From Photobacterium rosenbergii (GTDB taxonomy: Bacteria; Pseudomonadota; Gammaproteobacteria; Enterobacterales; Vibrionaceae), in the NCBI RefSeq assembly GCF_003026455.1, contig NZ_PYMB01000001.1:1461450-1525449 (forward strand): a stretch of DNA of 64,000 bases. The letters run 5' to 3'. Below, piece by piece: positions 9,067-17,568 of this stretch. The notes below the pieces were generated by a model that had not been told where the DNA came from, did no database searches, and saw only the letters and a program-made list of their open reading frames with translations. The position numbers were made by a program, and so were the translations under genes. Position 1 is the first letter of the stretch, and the number at the start of each line of letters is the position of its first letter.

Positions 9067-9267
9067 ATGTTGTGCCCAGATTGCAAACAACCTATGGTCA
9101 AAGCGAAGGACAACCATAACCATTGTGTTGAACTCAACTGCCCACCGACGCGGACCCACTGCCCGAAATGCGATTCTGAAAACACCCAGATCATCAACAA
9201 AAGCATCAGCGATGCCGAAATCTGTTGCAATGATTGCCAATCAACTTGGGTGATCTCGCGCAGTTAG
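9067..9267 (+). CDS. Small double zinc-ribbon protein
   Basis: This 66-residue protein is preceded by AAGGAG at a normal distance. It contains paired cysteine knuckles: CPDC near the N-terminus, HC and C around residues 20-25, CPKC at about 32-35, and CCNDC near the C-terminus. This is the pattern of two small zinc ribbons, as in many short conserved hypothetical proteins of Vibrionaceae. It has no signal or membrane segment. A nucleic-acid or protein contact role is possible, but the function is unknown. A hairpin follows at 9282-9308. Confidence 0.7.
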   Translation: MLCPDCKQPMVKAKDNHNHCVELNCPPTRTHCPKCDSENTQIINKSISDAEICCNDCQSTWVISRS

Positions 9268-9281
9268 TCACTTGCGAAATA

Positions 9282-9308
9282 GAAATGGCTGCGCAAGGCA
9301 GCCATTTC
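9282..9308 (+). terminator. Hairpin after the zinc-ribbon gene
   Basis: An 11-bp perfect stem (GAAATGGCTGC with GCAGCCATTTC) has a 5-nt loop but no good T-tract after it. It is probably a 3'-end hairpin or a weak terminator. Confidence 0.55.
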
Positions 9309-9546
9309 ATTGCTCACAGAAGATGAGCTCAAGATGGGGGCGGCGATGAACTCCTTCTACGCCGCCTGTTCTGCCAGACTCAGCTGAGTGTAAATCCCAC
9401 ATAGTAAGAACCGCTGGCCATGACTGCCATCAGACAGACTTCGATCAAAGTAAAATGAATATATTATCACCACTTGTTATATGATAATTTTGTTACTTGA
9501 GGCACAATCAAGGGTATGAAACTATTGCGGAAATAATGAGAAAGCA

Positions 9547-10518
9547 ATGAAATTACAGCAACTGCGTTACCTTAAGGCGGTGATAGACAACAACCTGAAT
9601 ATCTCGGTTGCTGCCAATTCCCTGTTCACCACCCAACCGGGTGTCAGCAAGCAAATCAGGCTGCTGGAGTCGGAGCTGGGGGTGAAAATCTTCGAGCGAA
9701 AAGGCAAGTCCATCAGTGCCGTGACACCTATCGGCAAGCAGATTATCGACGAAGCTATCGACATGCTGGAAAAAGAAAGCCGCATCAAGACGATAGTCCG
9801 CGATCACATCAAGCCAGAAGAAGGCTTTTTGAACATCTACACCACCAATACCATTGCCCGCTATCTCATTCCGGAAGCGGTAGAACGTTTCGTCAAACGC
9901 TACCCGAAAATCAAGTTCCACATCGGTACTTCGCAGCTCGACAAATACGGTCATATCCTAAAACGTGGCCAGTCAGATTTTTCGATACTGGCCCAGAACG
10001 TCGAACGCGAAAAAGACATTATCGTCCTGCCAGCCTACAAGTGGAACCTGAGTTTAATCGTGCCAAAAGACCACCCGCTGGCTAATGACAGCGATATCTC
10101 CATCGAGAAAATCGGTGCCTACCCGCTGATCAGCTACGAGCCGGGTTCAACCGGCCGCTCGGCACAAGACGAAGCCTTCAAGGAAAAAGGGATCTCGCCG
10201 TATTACTTCATGACGGTAATGGATGTCGAGGTTATCAAGAAATACGTCAACCTCGGCTACGGGATCGGCATTATTGCCCAAGTGGCCGCCCAAGATGTGG
10301 TGGACGAAAACCTAGTCAGCATTCCGCTCAATGATATCATCCCAGCGTGTGACGCTTGGCTTTGCTACAGTCGCAACTTGTTCCTGCAAAAATACATGCT
10401 AGATTTCATCGAGCTGTTCTGTCCGCACCTCACACGGGAAGTAATGGAAGATATCGCTCACTGTTCAGATAACGAGATTCTAAAGATTTCCGAGCAATTT
10501 GAATTACCGGAATATTAA
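9547..10518 (+). CDS. LysR-family regulator, CysB/Cbl-like
   Basis: This 323-residue protein starts MKLQQLRYLKAVIDNNLNIS and continues with TTQPGVSKQIRLLE, matching the CysB/Cbl group of LysR regulators closely. The effector-domain signatures TGRS and YVNLGYGIGI and the C-terminal FCPHLTREV are also as in CysB. CysB and Cbl control sulfur or sulfonate assimilation with thiosulfate, acetylserine or APS as signals. This one is next to a carboxylate symporter and not to cysteine genes, so it is more likely a paralogue with another effector. The start is fixed by the conserved MKLQQLRY. Confidence 0.85.
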   Translation: MKLQQLRYLKAVIDNNLNISVAANSLFTTQPGVSKQIRLLESELGVKIFERKGKSISAVTPIGKQIIDEAIDMLEKESRIKTIVRDHIKPEEGFLNIYTTNTIARYLIPEAVERFVKRYPKIKFHIGTSQLDKYGHILKRGQSDFSILAQNVEREKDIIVLPAYKWNLSLIVPKDHPLANDSDISIEKIGAYPLISYEPGSTGRSAQDEAFKEKGISPYYFMTVMDVEVIKKYVNLGYGIGIIAQVAAQDVVDENLVSIPLNDIIPACDAWLCYSRNLFLQKYMLDFIELFCPHLTREVMEDIAHCSDNEILKISEQFELPEY

Positions 10519-10543
10519 TTTCCATAATAAAGCACTATCATAA

Positions 10544-10579
10544 ACTTCACCTTTTAGAATATAATTCGAAAGGTGAAGT
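10544..10579 (+). terminator. Long hairpin after the CysB-like gene
   Basis: An 11-bp perfect stem (ACTTCACCTTT with AAAGGTGAAGT) and an inner GAAT/ATTC helix follow the CysB-like gene. The downstream tract AATATTTC is only weakly T-rich, so termination is likely but not certain. Confidence 0.6.
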
Positions 10580-10846
10580 AATATTTCGTTACCAACTTAA
10601 ATATTTAAACATTTTTAACACTCCTCCCTTTTTTGTCAAAACGATTTATTTTTTATCTTAACTATAACTCTCCCCCATTTAATTCATATTCAACACCGCT
10701 TATTCTAAGTGTAATAAAAACACAACAGAAAAATGCATATACCGATATAACTAGGGTTAAAGCTAAGTAGTAATGTTTATCATCCCCAAAGTGAAAAACA
10801 TTTGCTGACCTAAATATCAGAATGGAACTGAAATGAGGGAACACAC
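10580..10846. other. AT-rich leader of the symporter gene
   Basis: About 270 bp of AT-rich sequence lie between the hairpin and the symporter. They should hold the symporter promoter. No operator symmetry stands out. The Shine-Dalgarno GAGGG is 7 nt before the ATG at 10847. Confidence 0.45.
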
Positions 10847-12112
10847 ATGTCGCTTAGTATGGCAGAAAATCAGCCCCGATTTACTATGTCACTCACCAAC
10901 CAGATACTGATTGCCACTGCAGCAGGGATAGCGTTCGGCAGTATCGTGGGACCATGGGCAGAAAATATCAAATTCATCGGTGATATTTTTATTCGTTTGA
11001 TCCAGATGTCCGTTGTCTTGCTCGTTATGACCGCAGTTTCAGCAGCAATCGGTAATGTTGATGGTAAAGGGGCAGGTAAAATGAGCCTCCACACCTTCAA
11101 ATGGATCATCTCGATGACTATTGTCTCTGCATTAGTCGGACTCTTTCTAGCCTTGACCATCAGGCCTGGGGAAGGGATCAGTATTGAAGGTGCGGCAACC
11201 GCAGTAGCCGCACCGGAAGCCTCTATACGCGAAACTATCTTAGGCTTCTTCTCAACCAATATTGTTGGCTCTATGGCTAGCGGGGCGATGATCCCTTGCA
11301 TTGTCTTTGCCATCATTTTCGGTCTGGCTATGGGTTCCTATGCCCGCACCTCCGGTAATACAATCGTCACCGAATTTATTGTCAGCTTCAACGCCGTGAT
11401 CATGAACATCATCAAGATGGTAATGAAACTGGCGCCTATCGGTATCTTCTGTCTGTTGGCGAATGTTTCAGGCGCAATTGGCTTCAAGGTTATCGTGCCT
11501 ATGCTTAAGTTCCTTGGTGCATTGGCTATCGGCGATATTATCCTGCTGCTAATGTACGGTCCTTTGACAGCCGCTCTGACTAAAGTCAATCCGTTGAAAA
11601 TGCCTAAGAAGTTTGCCAAACTTTCTATCATGTCGATGACCACCACTTCATCGGCTATTTGCCTGCCAACCAAAATGGAAGACTCTGTCACCAAGTTTGG
11701 TGTGAGCCGTAAGGTTGCTGACTTCACCGGCCCAATTACTATGTCAATGAATGCCAATGGCGCGGTAATGTGTTATGTGTTGGCTATATTCTTCATGAGC
11801 CAGGCAACAGGTATTGTGCTTGAACCTTTCCAAATGGTTATGGCTATCATCTTATCTGTGATGATGTGCATGGGCACCATCGTCGTACCTGGCGGTATGA
11901 TTATCGTCTACACCTTCCTTGCAACGTCAATGGGCCTGCCGCTTGAAAGTGTCGCTATCCTTATCGGTATCGACTGGTTCTCAGGCATGTTCCGTACACT
12001 GTTGAACAATGTGGTCGATGTGATGATTGGTATGTTAGTGTCAGACAAGCTGGGCGAGTTTGACCGCGATGTCTACAACGACGAGAAAAAAGCAGAGTAC
12101 CTAACCGTTTAA
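10847..12112 (+). CDS. Dicarboxylate/amino acid:cation symporter (DAACS family)
   Basis: This 421-residue inner-membrane protein has about eight hydrophobic helices plus hairpin loops. The serine-rich HP1 element appears as SMTTTSSAICLPT, and the transport-core motif NMNANG appears as SMNANGAVMCY, both as in GltP/DctA/SstT-type carriers. It would import a dicarboxylate or acidic or neutral amino acid with Na+ or H+. An in-frame ATG four codons downstream is possible, but GAGGG supports 10847. It follows a CysB-like regulator and precedes the ureide locus. Whether it carries a ureide intermediate cannot be told from the sequence. Confidence 0.85.
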   Translation: MSLSMAENQPRFTMSLTNQILIATAAGIAFGSIVGPWAENIKFIGDIFIRLIQMSVVLLVMTAVSAAIGNVDGKGAGKMSLHTFKWIISMTIVSALVGLFLALTIRPGEGISIEGAATAVAAPEASIRETILGFFSTNIVGSMASGAMIPCIVFAIIFGLAMGSYARTSGNTIVTEFIVSFNAVIMNIIKMVMKLAPIGIFCLLANVSGAIGFKVIVPMLKFLGALAIGDIILLLMYGPLTAALTKVNPLKMPKKFAKLSIMSMTTTSSAICLPTKMEDSVTKFGVSRKVADFTGPITMSMNANGAVMCYVLAIFFMSQATGIVLEPFQMVMAIILSVMMCMGTIVVPGGMIIVYTFLATSMGLPLESVAILIGIDWFSGMFRTLLNNVVDVMIGMLVSDKLGEFDRDVYNDEKKAEYLTV

Positions 12113-12132
12113 TCCGCGTCGGTACTTTCACT

Positions 12133-12165
12133 AAAAAAGAGCAAATATTGTTATTTGCTCTTTTT
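12133..12165 (+). terminator. Intrinsic terminator of the symporter gene
   Basis: The GAGCAAATA/TATTTGCTC stem is extended by an A-run/T-run, with a 4-nt loop and TTTTT after it. It lies 20 bp after the stop at 12112. Confidence 0.9.
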
Positions 12166-12220
12166 CGTTAAGCCTGTTCATTTACCTGATAACATCTGTT
12201 CTAGTCTTGGGTTGTTCAAC

Positions 12221-12340
12221 CTAACCAAAAATACTTTCTGGCGTTTCAACTTCCACGGCTGCTTCAAGCACTACCTGCGCAGCACGGTTAGCCGACTCTT
12301 TTGCCTTTAATTCGGCGATGAAAGACGAAATGGCGCTCAT
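12221..12340 (-). pseudogene. Possible 39-residue peptide or gene tail after the repeat
   Basis: An ATG at 12340 opens a 39-residue frame (MSAISSFIAELKAKESANRA and so on, ending ETPESIFG). The composition is protein-like, with an amphipathic helical pattern, but the nearest purine-rich stretch is about 15 nt upstream, too far for a normal ribosome-binding site. It may be the C-terminal remnant of a protein whose upstream part ran through the repeat. No family is recognised. Confidence 0.3.
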
Positions 12341-12378
12341 TTTCTGTAGCTGCAACTCCGGGAATAATATCACCCGTT

Positions 12379-12484
12379 GCCTCTGCCGCTTCCTCTGTCT
12401 CTGTCTCTGCCTCTGTCTCTGCCTCCGCCTCTGCCTCTGCCTCTGCCTCCGCCTCTGCCTCTGCCTCTGCCTCTGCCTCTGCCT
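12379..12484 (-). repeat. Degenerate hexanucleotide microsatellite (GAGGCA on the minus strand)
   Basis: About 17-18 imperfect copies of a 6-bp unit run here; on the minus strand they read GAGGCA with variants GAGGCG and GAGACA. One minus frame gives (Glu-Ala)n, another (Arg-Gln)n. The Arg-Gln frame runs without a stop into 12221-12340, whose end translates as a plausible peptide, starting MSAISSFIAELKAKESANRA. The Glu-Ala frame meets a stop 22 codons past the repeat. No frame has a convincing start with ribosome-binding site upstream. I read this as a repeat inside a decayed or unusual short gene. Confidence 0.75.
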
Positions 12485-12570
12485 GTTCAATTGAATAGTT
12501 GCAAATATTAGCGCTAGCTTACAGCACGATTTCTCCTTAATTCACACCGCAGATTACCTTCGTCGCCCTA

Positions 12571-12788
12571 TTAACCAAACCAGTCAATCCCCGCGACAAC
12601 CTCTTTGCTACTTTGTTCTATTTGCAGCGCTTTATGACTGGTTGCATCTGTTGAAACATAAAATTTACCGTCTTCATAATAAGCATAAACCATAAGGCTC
12701 ACTGGACAGGGGGAGCTCTAGCCGCTCTGTGTCAAAGAGATAGTTGCCAGAGAGATAATCACTTATCTTTCCTTTCCACGGTACTCAT
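12571..12788 (-). pseudogene. Frameshifted gene remnant
   Basis: Two overlapping minus frames each look like coding sequence. Upstream (12784 to about 12690) the frame reads VPWKGKISDYLSGNYLFDTE and so on to a stop. Downstream another frame, with ATG at 12693, reads MVYAYYEDGKFYVSTDATSH and ends WFG at 12571. One reading-frame jump near 12700 would join them. The second part loosely recalls pyridoxamine-phosphate-oxidase-like folds. The remnant is too short and weak for a firm family call. Confidence 0.35.
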
Positions 12789-12846
12789 CTAGCAGCGCTA
12801 TGGTATTAGATCAGCACCCAAAAAATTGGACCGACTAATAAACAAA

Positions 12847-12872
12847 AAGCCCCATCAAACATGACAGGGCTT
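12847..12872 (-). terminator. Terminator of the ureide-locus minus-strand operon
   Basis: On the minus strand a short AAGCCC/GGGCTT stem is followed by TTTTTG, 24 bp after the stop of the MFS gene. The stem is short, so strength is uncertain. Confidence 0.6.
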
Positions 12873-12895
12873 ATTTCGTACACCGATGTGAAAGG

Positions 12896-14137
12896 TTATG
12901 CTGTCGCTACTTCCCGTGCTTTGCTCCTGTGCGTTATTAGCGCAAAGATGCAGGCACCCACAGCCACTAACGCACCAGACATAATAAAGCTCATCTCTTT
13001 TGAGCCCATCACGTCAGATATAAAACCCGTCAGTGTCGGGGCGATGACCGCAGAACTCATACCAAAAAAGTTCAGTAGGCTAAATGTTCGGCCAAGGCTT
13101 TTAGGCGAAGCTTGCTCTGATACATAAGAGATCAAGATAGGATCGACTGCCAGTTTACCGAGCAATCCATAGAAAATTAGGCTTGTCATCAGTACCCAGG
13201 TGTTCGGTGCCATGACCGTTAGCAATAGCAGTAGGGCAGCTGCACCCTCAAGATAGAGTAAGATCTTGACCTTTTTATTACTGAATTTATCCGACAGGCG
13301 GCTGAAAAACAGTGCTCCTGGAATACCAGCAAACGCGACTAACGCAGAAGCAAAACCAATCGCCATCCCCTCGAATCCACGTTCGGTTTGCAGAAATGAT
13401 GGCAACCAGGTCACTATTAGGTAATAACCATAGCAAGTACAGAAGTAGAGGAAATAAGCACTACAAAGCTTAGGCGTGAACATTACTGACAGTGGTACTT
13501 TACCCGTAGCAGCTTGGTCAGTTTTTTCCTCAGCTTTCAATGACTGGCTCTGGTGTGAACGGATAGCCAGCAAAAATACCGCAACCATCACCACCAAAAT
13601 AGCCACAATCATGAACATGACATGCTGCCAGTTCATGTTCATGTTTTTAACCAATACTGTCGAGCCAATTAGGCCAATCCCCATACCGATTGCCGAGCCA
13701 CTGTTGATGATGGCATTGGCCATTGCACGGCTAGTTTCGGGGACATTTTGAGACGATAAAGAATACGCTGAACAAAAGAAAGACGCACACCCGGCACCGG
13801 CTAGCATTGACCCGACATAGATCAACGACAGGCTGTGGGCGCTAGCCAGCAGTAAGGTGCCAATAATGAATAGAGAAAAGCCACCAGCCAGCATCACCTT
13901 CTGGCCCAATTTGTCGACCAAAATGCCACAAGGTATTTGCATACAGCAGTAGGCTAGGTAATAGAAGCTTGCAATGGCACCGATCTCTGCATCACTTATC
14001 CCCCCCAGTGAAGCTTGGATTTCGGGGTATATAGGGGTAAGTACGGTTCGGTAAATCCAAATGGCTACCCAGCCAAAACATAAAACGACAACCAGTTTTT
14101 TCCAGTATTCGACACTGTGCTGATGGTTCTTTTCCAT
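12896..14137 (-). CDS. MFS transporter of the ureide locus
   Basis: This 413-residue protein has twelve hydrophobic segments and the MFS loop motif between helices 2 and 3 (GILVDKLGQKVML). It begins just 14 bp after allC and ends the minus-strand operon. Overall it recalls ACS/NNP-like anion:cation symporters or related permeases. By position it is the likely importer of allantoate or ureidoglycolate, or exporter of oxamate; none of these can be read from the sequence. Operon membership is strong; substrate is inference. Confidence 0.82.
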   Translation of the reverse strand: MEKNHQHSVEYWKKLVVVLCFGWVAIWIYRTVLTPIYPEIQASLGGISDAEIGAIASFYYLAYCCMQIPCGILVDKLGQKVMLAGGFSLFIIGTLLLASAHSLSLIYVGSMLAGAGCASFFCSAYSLSSQNVPETSRAMANAIINSGSAIGMGIGLIGSTVLVKNMNMNWQHVMFMIVAILVVMVAVFLLAIRSHQSQSLKAEEKTDQAATGKVPLSVMFTPKLCSAYFLYFCTCYGYYLIVTWLPSFLQTERGFEGMAIGFASALVAFAGIPGALFFSRLSDKFSNKKVKILLYLEGAAALLLLLTVMAPNTWVLMTSLIFYGLLGKLAVDPILISYVSEQASPKSLGRTFSLLNFFGMSSAVIAPTLTGFISDVMGSKEMSFIMSGALVAVGACIFALITHRSKAREVATA

Positions 14138-14151
14138 ATCATCTTCCGTAA

Positions 14152-15378
14152 TTATTTATATGCTAGCTCGTAAAGCACGTTGATCAGTGCCTCGACGCCA
14201 ACAGTCAAATCGCTAATATCAGTATGCTCTGCCGGGTTATGGCTTATCCCAGCCACACTTGGAATAAAGATCATTCCTGTAGGGATGCGTGGAGCAAAAA
14301 TTTGCGAATCATGACCTGCGCCAGAGTGCATGCGTCTGTAGTTGGCACCTTTTGCTTCGAAGGTAGTATCAATCAGATCAACCAAAGTAGGATCCATTGG
14401 GATCGGCTCTTCATCCATCCACAGATCAACGTCAATTTCGATCTCCATTTCTGCACAGATCTGCTTCATATCCTCAACCATCTGGTTACTGAAGCTGATC
14501 AGCTTATCCTTATCGGTGTGGCGGCAGTCCATAGAGAACAAAGTTTCCCCCGGAACCACGTTCACGGTATTTGGCTTAGGCACGACTTTACCAAAAGTCA
14601 GTACTAGCGGATCGCCTTCAGCCTTGGCTTTGTCGATAGACTGGCTACAGATTTTACTAAACGCATATACCGTATCTTTGCGGTAACCCATCGGTGTTGT
14701 ACCGGCATGGTTCGCTTCGCCTTTAAGCGTGATATTGTAACGGCGCTGACCGGCAATACTGGTCACGACACCCAGTTGCTTGCCTTCAGTTTCCAGCACT
14801 TTTCCCTGCTCGATATGCAGCTCGATAAAGGCTTTGATGTCTTTTCGGACAGTGCGGTCAGTAGCAAAATCAAAACCGCACTCTCTCATTGCATCAACAA
14901 AGTTAACGCCCTTATTGTCAGTAAGACCTTTCACCGCCTCATTGTCGGCAATACCAACGATATTCTTGCTTCCCCAGAACACGTAAGGGAAACGACTCCC
15001 CTCTTCTTCAGCTAGGGAGACCACCTCAAGGGTACGCTTAGGCGAACCATGCTTGTCTTTTAGGTACTGCAAAGCAATAAATGCCGCTTCAATACCAAAT
15101 TGACCATCAAGATTACCGCCGTTAACGACTGTATCTATGTGCGAGCCTGACATGATGACCTGATCAGGGTACTCCCTCCCCTCCAAGCGGCCATAAACGT
15201 TACCCACATCGTCTGAATAAGCCTGCAAACCATTTTTTTCGAATAGATCCAAGAAAGTATTCTGTGCTGCTAACCACTCTTCGGTATAAAGCAAGCGCGT
15301 CATACCAGCTCCTTCCTGATACCCATACTGTGTGATTTTCTTCGAGGTCTCTTCTACCTTATTTTTTAATAGCTCCAT
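14152..15378 (-). CDS. allC: Allantoate amidohydrolase
   Basis: This 408-residue M20-family amidohydrolase matches E. coli AllC along its length: MTRLLYTEEWL, SGSHIDTVVNGGNLDGQFG, EEEGSRFPYVFWGSKNI, HIEQGKVLE, NHAGTTPMGYRKDTVYAF, LWMDEEP and MHSGAGHD are all shared. It hydrolyses allantoate to (S)-ureidoglycine with release of ammonia and CO2, using two Mn2+ ions held by the conserved His, Asp and Glu residues. It is a cytoplasmic dimer in the family. It follows allD by 100 bp and precedes the MFS gene in the same operon. It provides the substrate for AllE and the PucG-like aminotransferase nearby. Confidence 0.95.
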   Translation of the reverse strand: MELLKNKVEETSKKITQYGYQEGAGMTRLLYTEEWLAAQNTFLDLFEKNGLQAYSDDVGNVYGRLEGREYPDQVIMSGSHIDTVVNGGNLDGQFGIEAAFIALQYLKDKHGSPKRTLEVVSLAEEEGSRFPYVFWGSKNIVGIADNEAVKGLTDNKGVNFVDAMRECGFDFATDRTVRKDIKAFIELHIEQGKVLETEGKQLGVVTSIAGQRRYNITLKGEANHAGTTPMGYRKDTVYAFSKICSQSIDKAKAEGDPLVLTFGKVVPKPNTVNVVPGETLFSMDCRHTDKDKLISFSNQMVEDMKQICAEMEIEIDVDLWMDEEPIPMDPTLVDLIDTTFEAKGANYRRMHSGAGHDSQIFAPRIPTGMIFIPSVAGISHNPAEHTDISDLTVGVEALINVLYELAYK

Positions 15379-15478
15379 CTATTCAATCCTTATATTCTTT
15401 CAAGTTTGTGTTTATGACAGGCTGTTTGTATCGATATAGGTATTCTCTTCACTATTTTTATTTTGTTACTGTTTAAAA

Positions 15479-16528
15479 CTATCCATTAAATGCCGATTTA
15501 TGATCGTAAGAGTTAATGTAGATATGTTCAGAAATCAGATATTGATAAATTTCATCAACAATTTCCACACCATTCTCTTTTGCTCTTTCAGCTTTAGCAT
15601 CGCTTCGCTGCCCAGGGTACATCACTTTATCAAAACCCGGTGCTGGGCGAATTCCACTGATGTCCTGCATGGTCTGGGCGATCGCATCGATGAAATACTC
15701 TTTGGTGGTGAAAAACTCGGGGTTAATAACAATATGTAATTGACCAAGCTCACGCCCTTCGGAAAGGTTTTCATACATTGAGCTAACATTGCGGCCAAAT
15801 GGCAGGCCCAACATCACGCCAGACAAAATATCGACCATCATCATCAGGCCATAACCTTTAGGCCCTGCAATAGGCACCAAGGCACGAACTGCGTGGGGAT
15901 CGGTTGTTGAATTACCATCACCGTCTACCGCCCAAGATTCTGGGATCTCTTTGTTACGAGACCGAGCATCCAGCACCTTACCCCACGCCTGAACTGTGGT
16001 GGCCATATCAAAATTAATAGCCTTACCATCAGGCCCTGGCGCTGCAAATGCTATCGGGTTAGTGCCGTAATACACCTCACTGCCACCATATGGCACAACC
16101 ATAGGATCAGACTGGCAGACAGAGATAGCTACGAGCCCTTGTTCGGCCGCTTGTTTAGTGAAATAACCCAACGCCCCACTGTGACTCATGCGTTTCATAC
16201 CAACGACTGCCACACCTTTCGCCTTGGCCATATCAATGGCTTTTTCCATCCCCAACTTGGCGATCACATGGCCAGCGCCATTGTCGCCATCAAACACTGC
16301 GCTACATGGTCCTGTTTCTTCATAGCTAAAGTGTGGTGCGGTATTAATACCACCTTTGGAAATACGCTCGGAGTAATATTCTACGCGGACTGCACCATGA
16401 GAATGGACACCACGCGCATCAGCAAAAGCAAGAACGTCAGCAACTATGTCGGCGTGTTCATCAGTTAACCCAGCAAGGGTAAATTTATTTTTCATTAATT
16501 GATGAAGCTGAGAGATAGAAAGGTTCAT
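15479..16528 (-). CDS. allD: Ureidoglycolate dehydrogenase (NAD+)
   Basis: This 349-residue protein is an LDH2/malate-dehydrogenase-type oxidoreductase matching E. coli AllD: ADARGVHSHGAVRVEYYSERISKGG, CQSDPMVVPYGG, YYGTNPIAFAAPG, ATTVQAWGKVLDARSRNKEIP and GPKGYGLMMM are conserved. It oxidises (S)-ureidoglycolate to oxalurate with NAD+, feeding the oxamate carbamoyltransferase. The start at MNLSISQLHQL agrees with the family. It lies 188 bp after allH, a gap that could hold an extra promoter, and upstream of allC. Confidence 0.95.
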   Translation of the reverse strand: MNLSISQLHQLMKNKFTLAGLTDEHADIVADVLAFADARGVHSHGAVRVEYYSERISKGGINTAPHFSYEETGPCSAVFDGDNGAGHVIAKLGMEKAIDMAKAKGVAVVGMKRMSHSGALGYFTKQAAEQGLVAISVCQSDPMVVPYGGSEVYYGTNPIAFAAPGPDGKAINFDMATTVQAWGKVLDARSRNKEIPESWAVDGDGNSTTDPHAVRALVPIAGPKGYGLMMMVDILSGVMLGLPFGRNVSSMYENLSEGRELGQLHIVINPEFFTTKEYFIDAIAQTMQDISGIRPAPGFDKVMYPGQRSDAKAERAKENGVEIVDEIYQYLISEHIYINSYDHKSAFNG

Positions 16529-16716
16529 ATATTACTCCATACTAATTTCACGATGTCACAGGCCAATAAGGTGTGGCTTTTGCTATCCCATAATAGCCAG
16601 TGAAACAATTTATTTTGTGATCCACAAATACCCCAGTTAACTAGAAGATTTTTTCTGTTTATCTTCAAATTATCATTAAAAGGTTTTGTATAGTTTGTGC
16701 ATCAAACAGCTAGAAG

Positions 16717-17565
16717 TTACTTGAAGAGGTGATAATAAAGGCTCAAGAATAGCCACATACCCAATAATGTATCGGCTCCGGAATAATGGCCATGACTCAA
16801 AAAGTGCCCGGCATTGTCATAAAGTGTATCTGGCGATGAATCAATAACAGCTAATAATGAGTCAGAAAAGAAACCATTTCTCGCCTGACTCAAATAGCCA
16901 GCACTGACTGAAGTCGTCCAGTAGTCTAAATCTAGTGAAACAGGCAATAACGCCGACGCCTTGTCCCTAAATTCCGGGATAGAGTAAGCGCAAGCTAGCA
17001 TCCCCACCAACATATCATCGTGGCTAGGTGTCAAACCCGGTCCTGCACCAATAATGCCCTGCCAATCAGGCTCTCGCCCTTCAAACCAACATTTAAGTGG
17101 TTTTAGGACAGGAAAACATGCGCTGATATCGCCAGACTGCACTAAATCGCTTAGTGGACCATATAAACCAGTTTGCGCTTCCTGCAGACAAAGAAACTGA
17201 GATAGCAGCTCAAATGTAAGTTCTGTTTTGTTTGCCGCTTTTAACCAAAGTCCATTTTTCCCTTTTGCTAAATGGAGTTTATCAATACAGATCCCACTGT
17301 CTTGCAATCGTATCTTACTGGCCTTAGGGGCTAATTGGCTAATATGCCTGAATACCGGACCAGAGATAGACCAACCAGAAGGGCTCAACCCTTCTCCAAA
17401 GAGGTGAAGGGTCAGTACTTTATTATCTTCCGTGAGAAAGTTAATCGCCTTACTTCCGGCACCTGCAAATTGCAAACTACCGAGGACTGAAGGTGCAGTC
17501 TCACTGAAAGCTAACGCTTGGTGTACCATAGATGAGCCTCTACCGGTATTAACGACTTCGGACAA
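16717..17565 (-). CDS. allH: Oxamate carbamoyltransferase subunit AllH (DUF2877, YlbF-like)
   Basis: This 282-residue DUF2877 protein has the family hallmark IIGAGPGLTPSHDDMLVG (about residues 190-207). In E. coli, YlbF (AllH) works with FdrA (AllF) and YlbE (AllG) as the three-part oxamate carbamoyltransferase, which splits oxalurate with phosphate into oxamate and carbamoyl phosphate. Here it starts 3 bp after allG, so all three are co-transcribed and probably coupled. The assignment rests on family plus gene order. Confidence 0.88.
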   Translation of the reverse strand: MSEVVNTGRGSSMVHQALAFSETAPSVLGSLQFAGAGSKAINFLTEDNKVLTLHLFGEGLSPSGWSISGPVFRHISQLAPKASKIRLQDSGICIDKLHLAKGKNGLWLKAANKTELTFELLSQFLCLQEAQTGLYGPLSDLVQSGDISACFPVLKPLKCWFEGREPDWQGIIGAGPGLTPSHDDMLVGMLACAYSIPEFRDKASALLPVSLDLDYWTTSVSAGYLSQARNGFFSDSLLAVIDSSPDTLYDNAGHFLSHGHYSGADTLLGMWLFLSLYYHLFK

Positions 17566-17568
17566 ATG

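Noticed and set aside
12221..12490. An 89-codon minus frame beginning with a long Arg-Gln repeat
   Set aside because: It starts at TTG with no ribosome-binding site, and the first half is only the hexanucleotide repeat in its least plausible frame. Kept as a repeat plus a possible gene tail.
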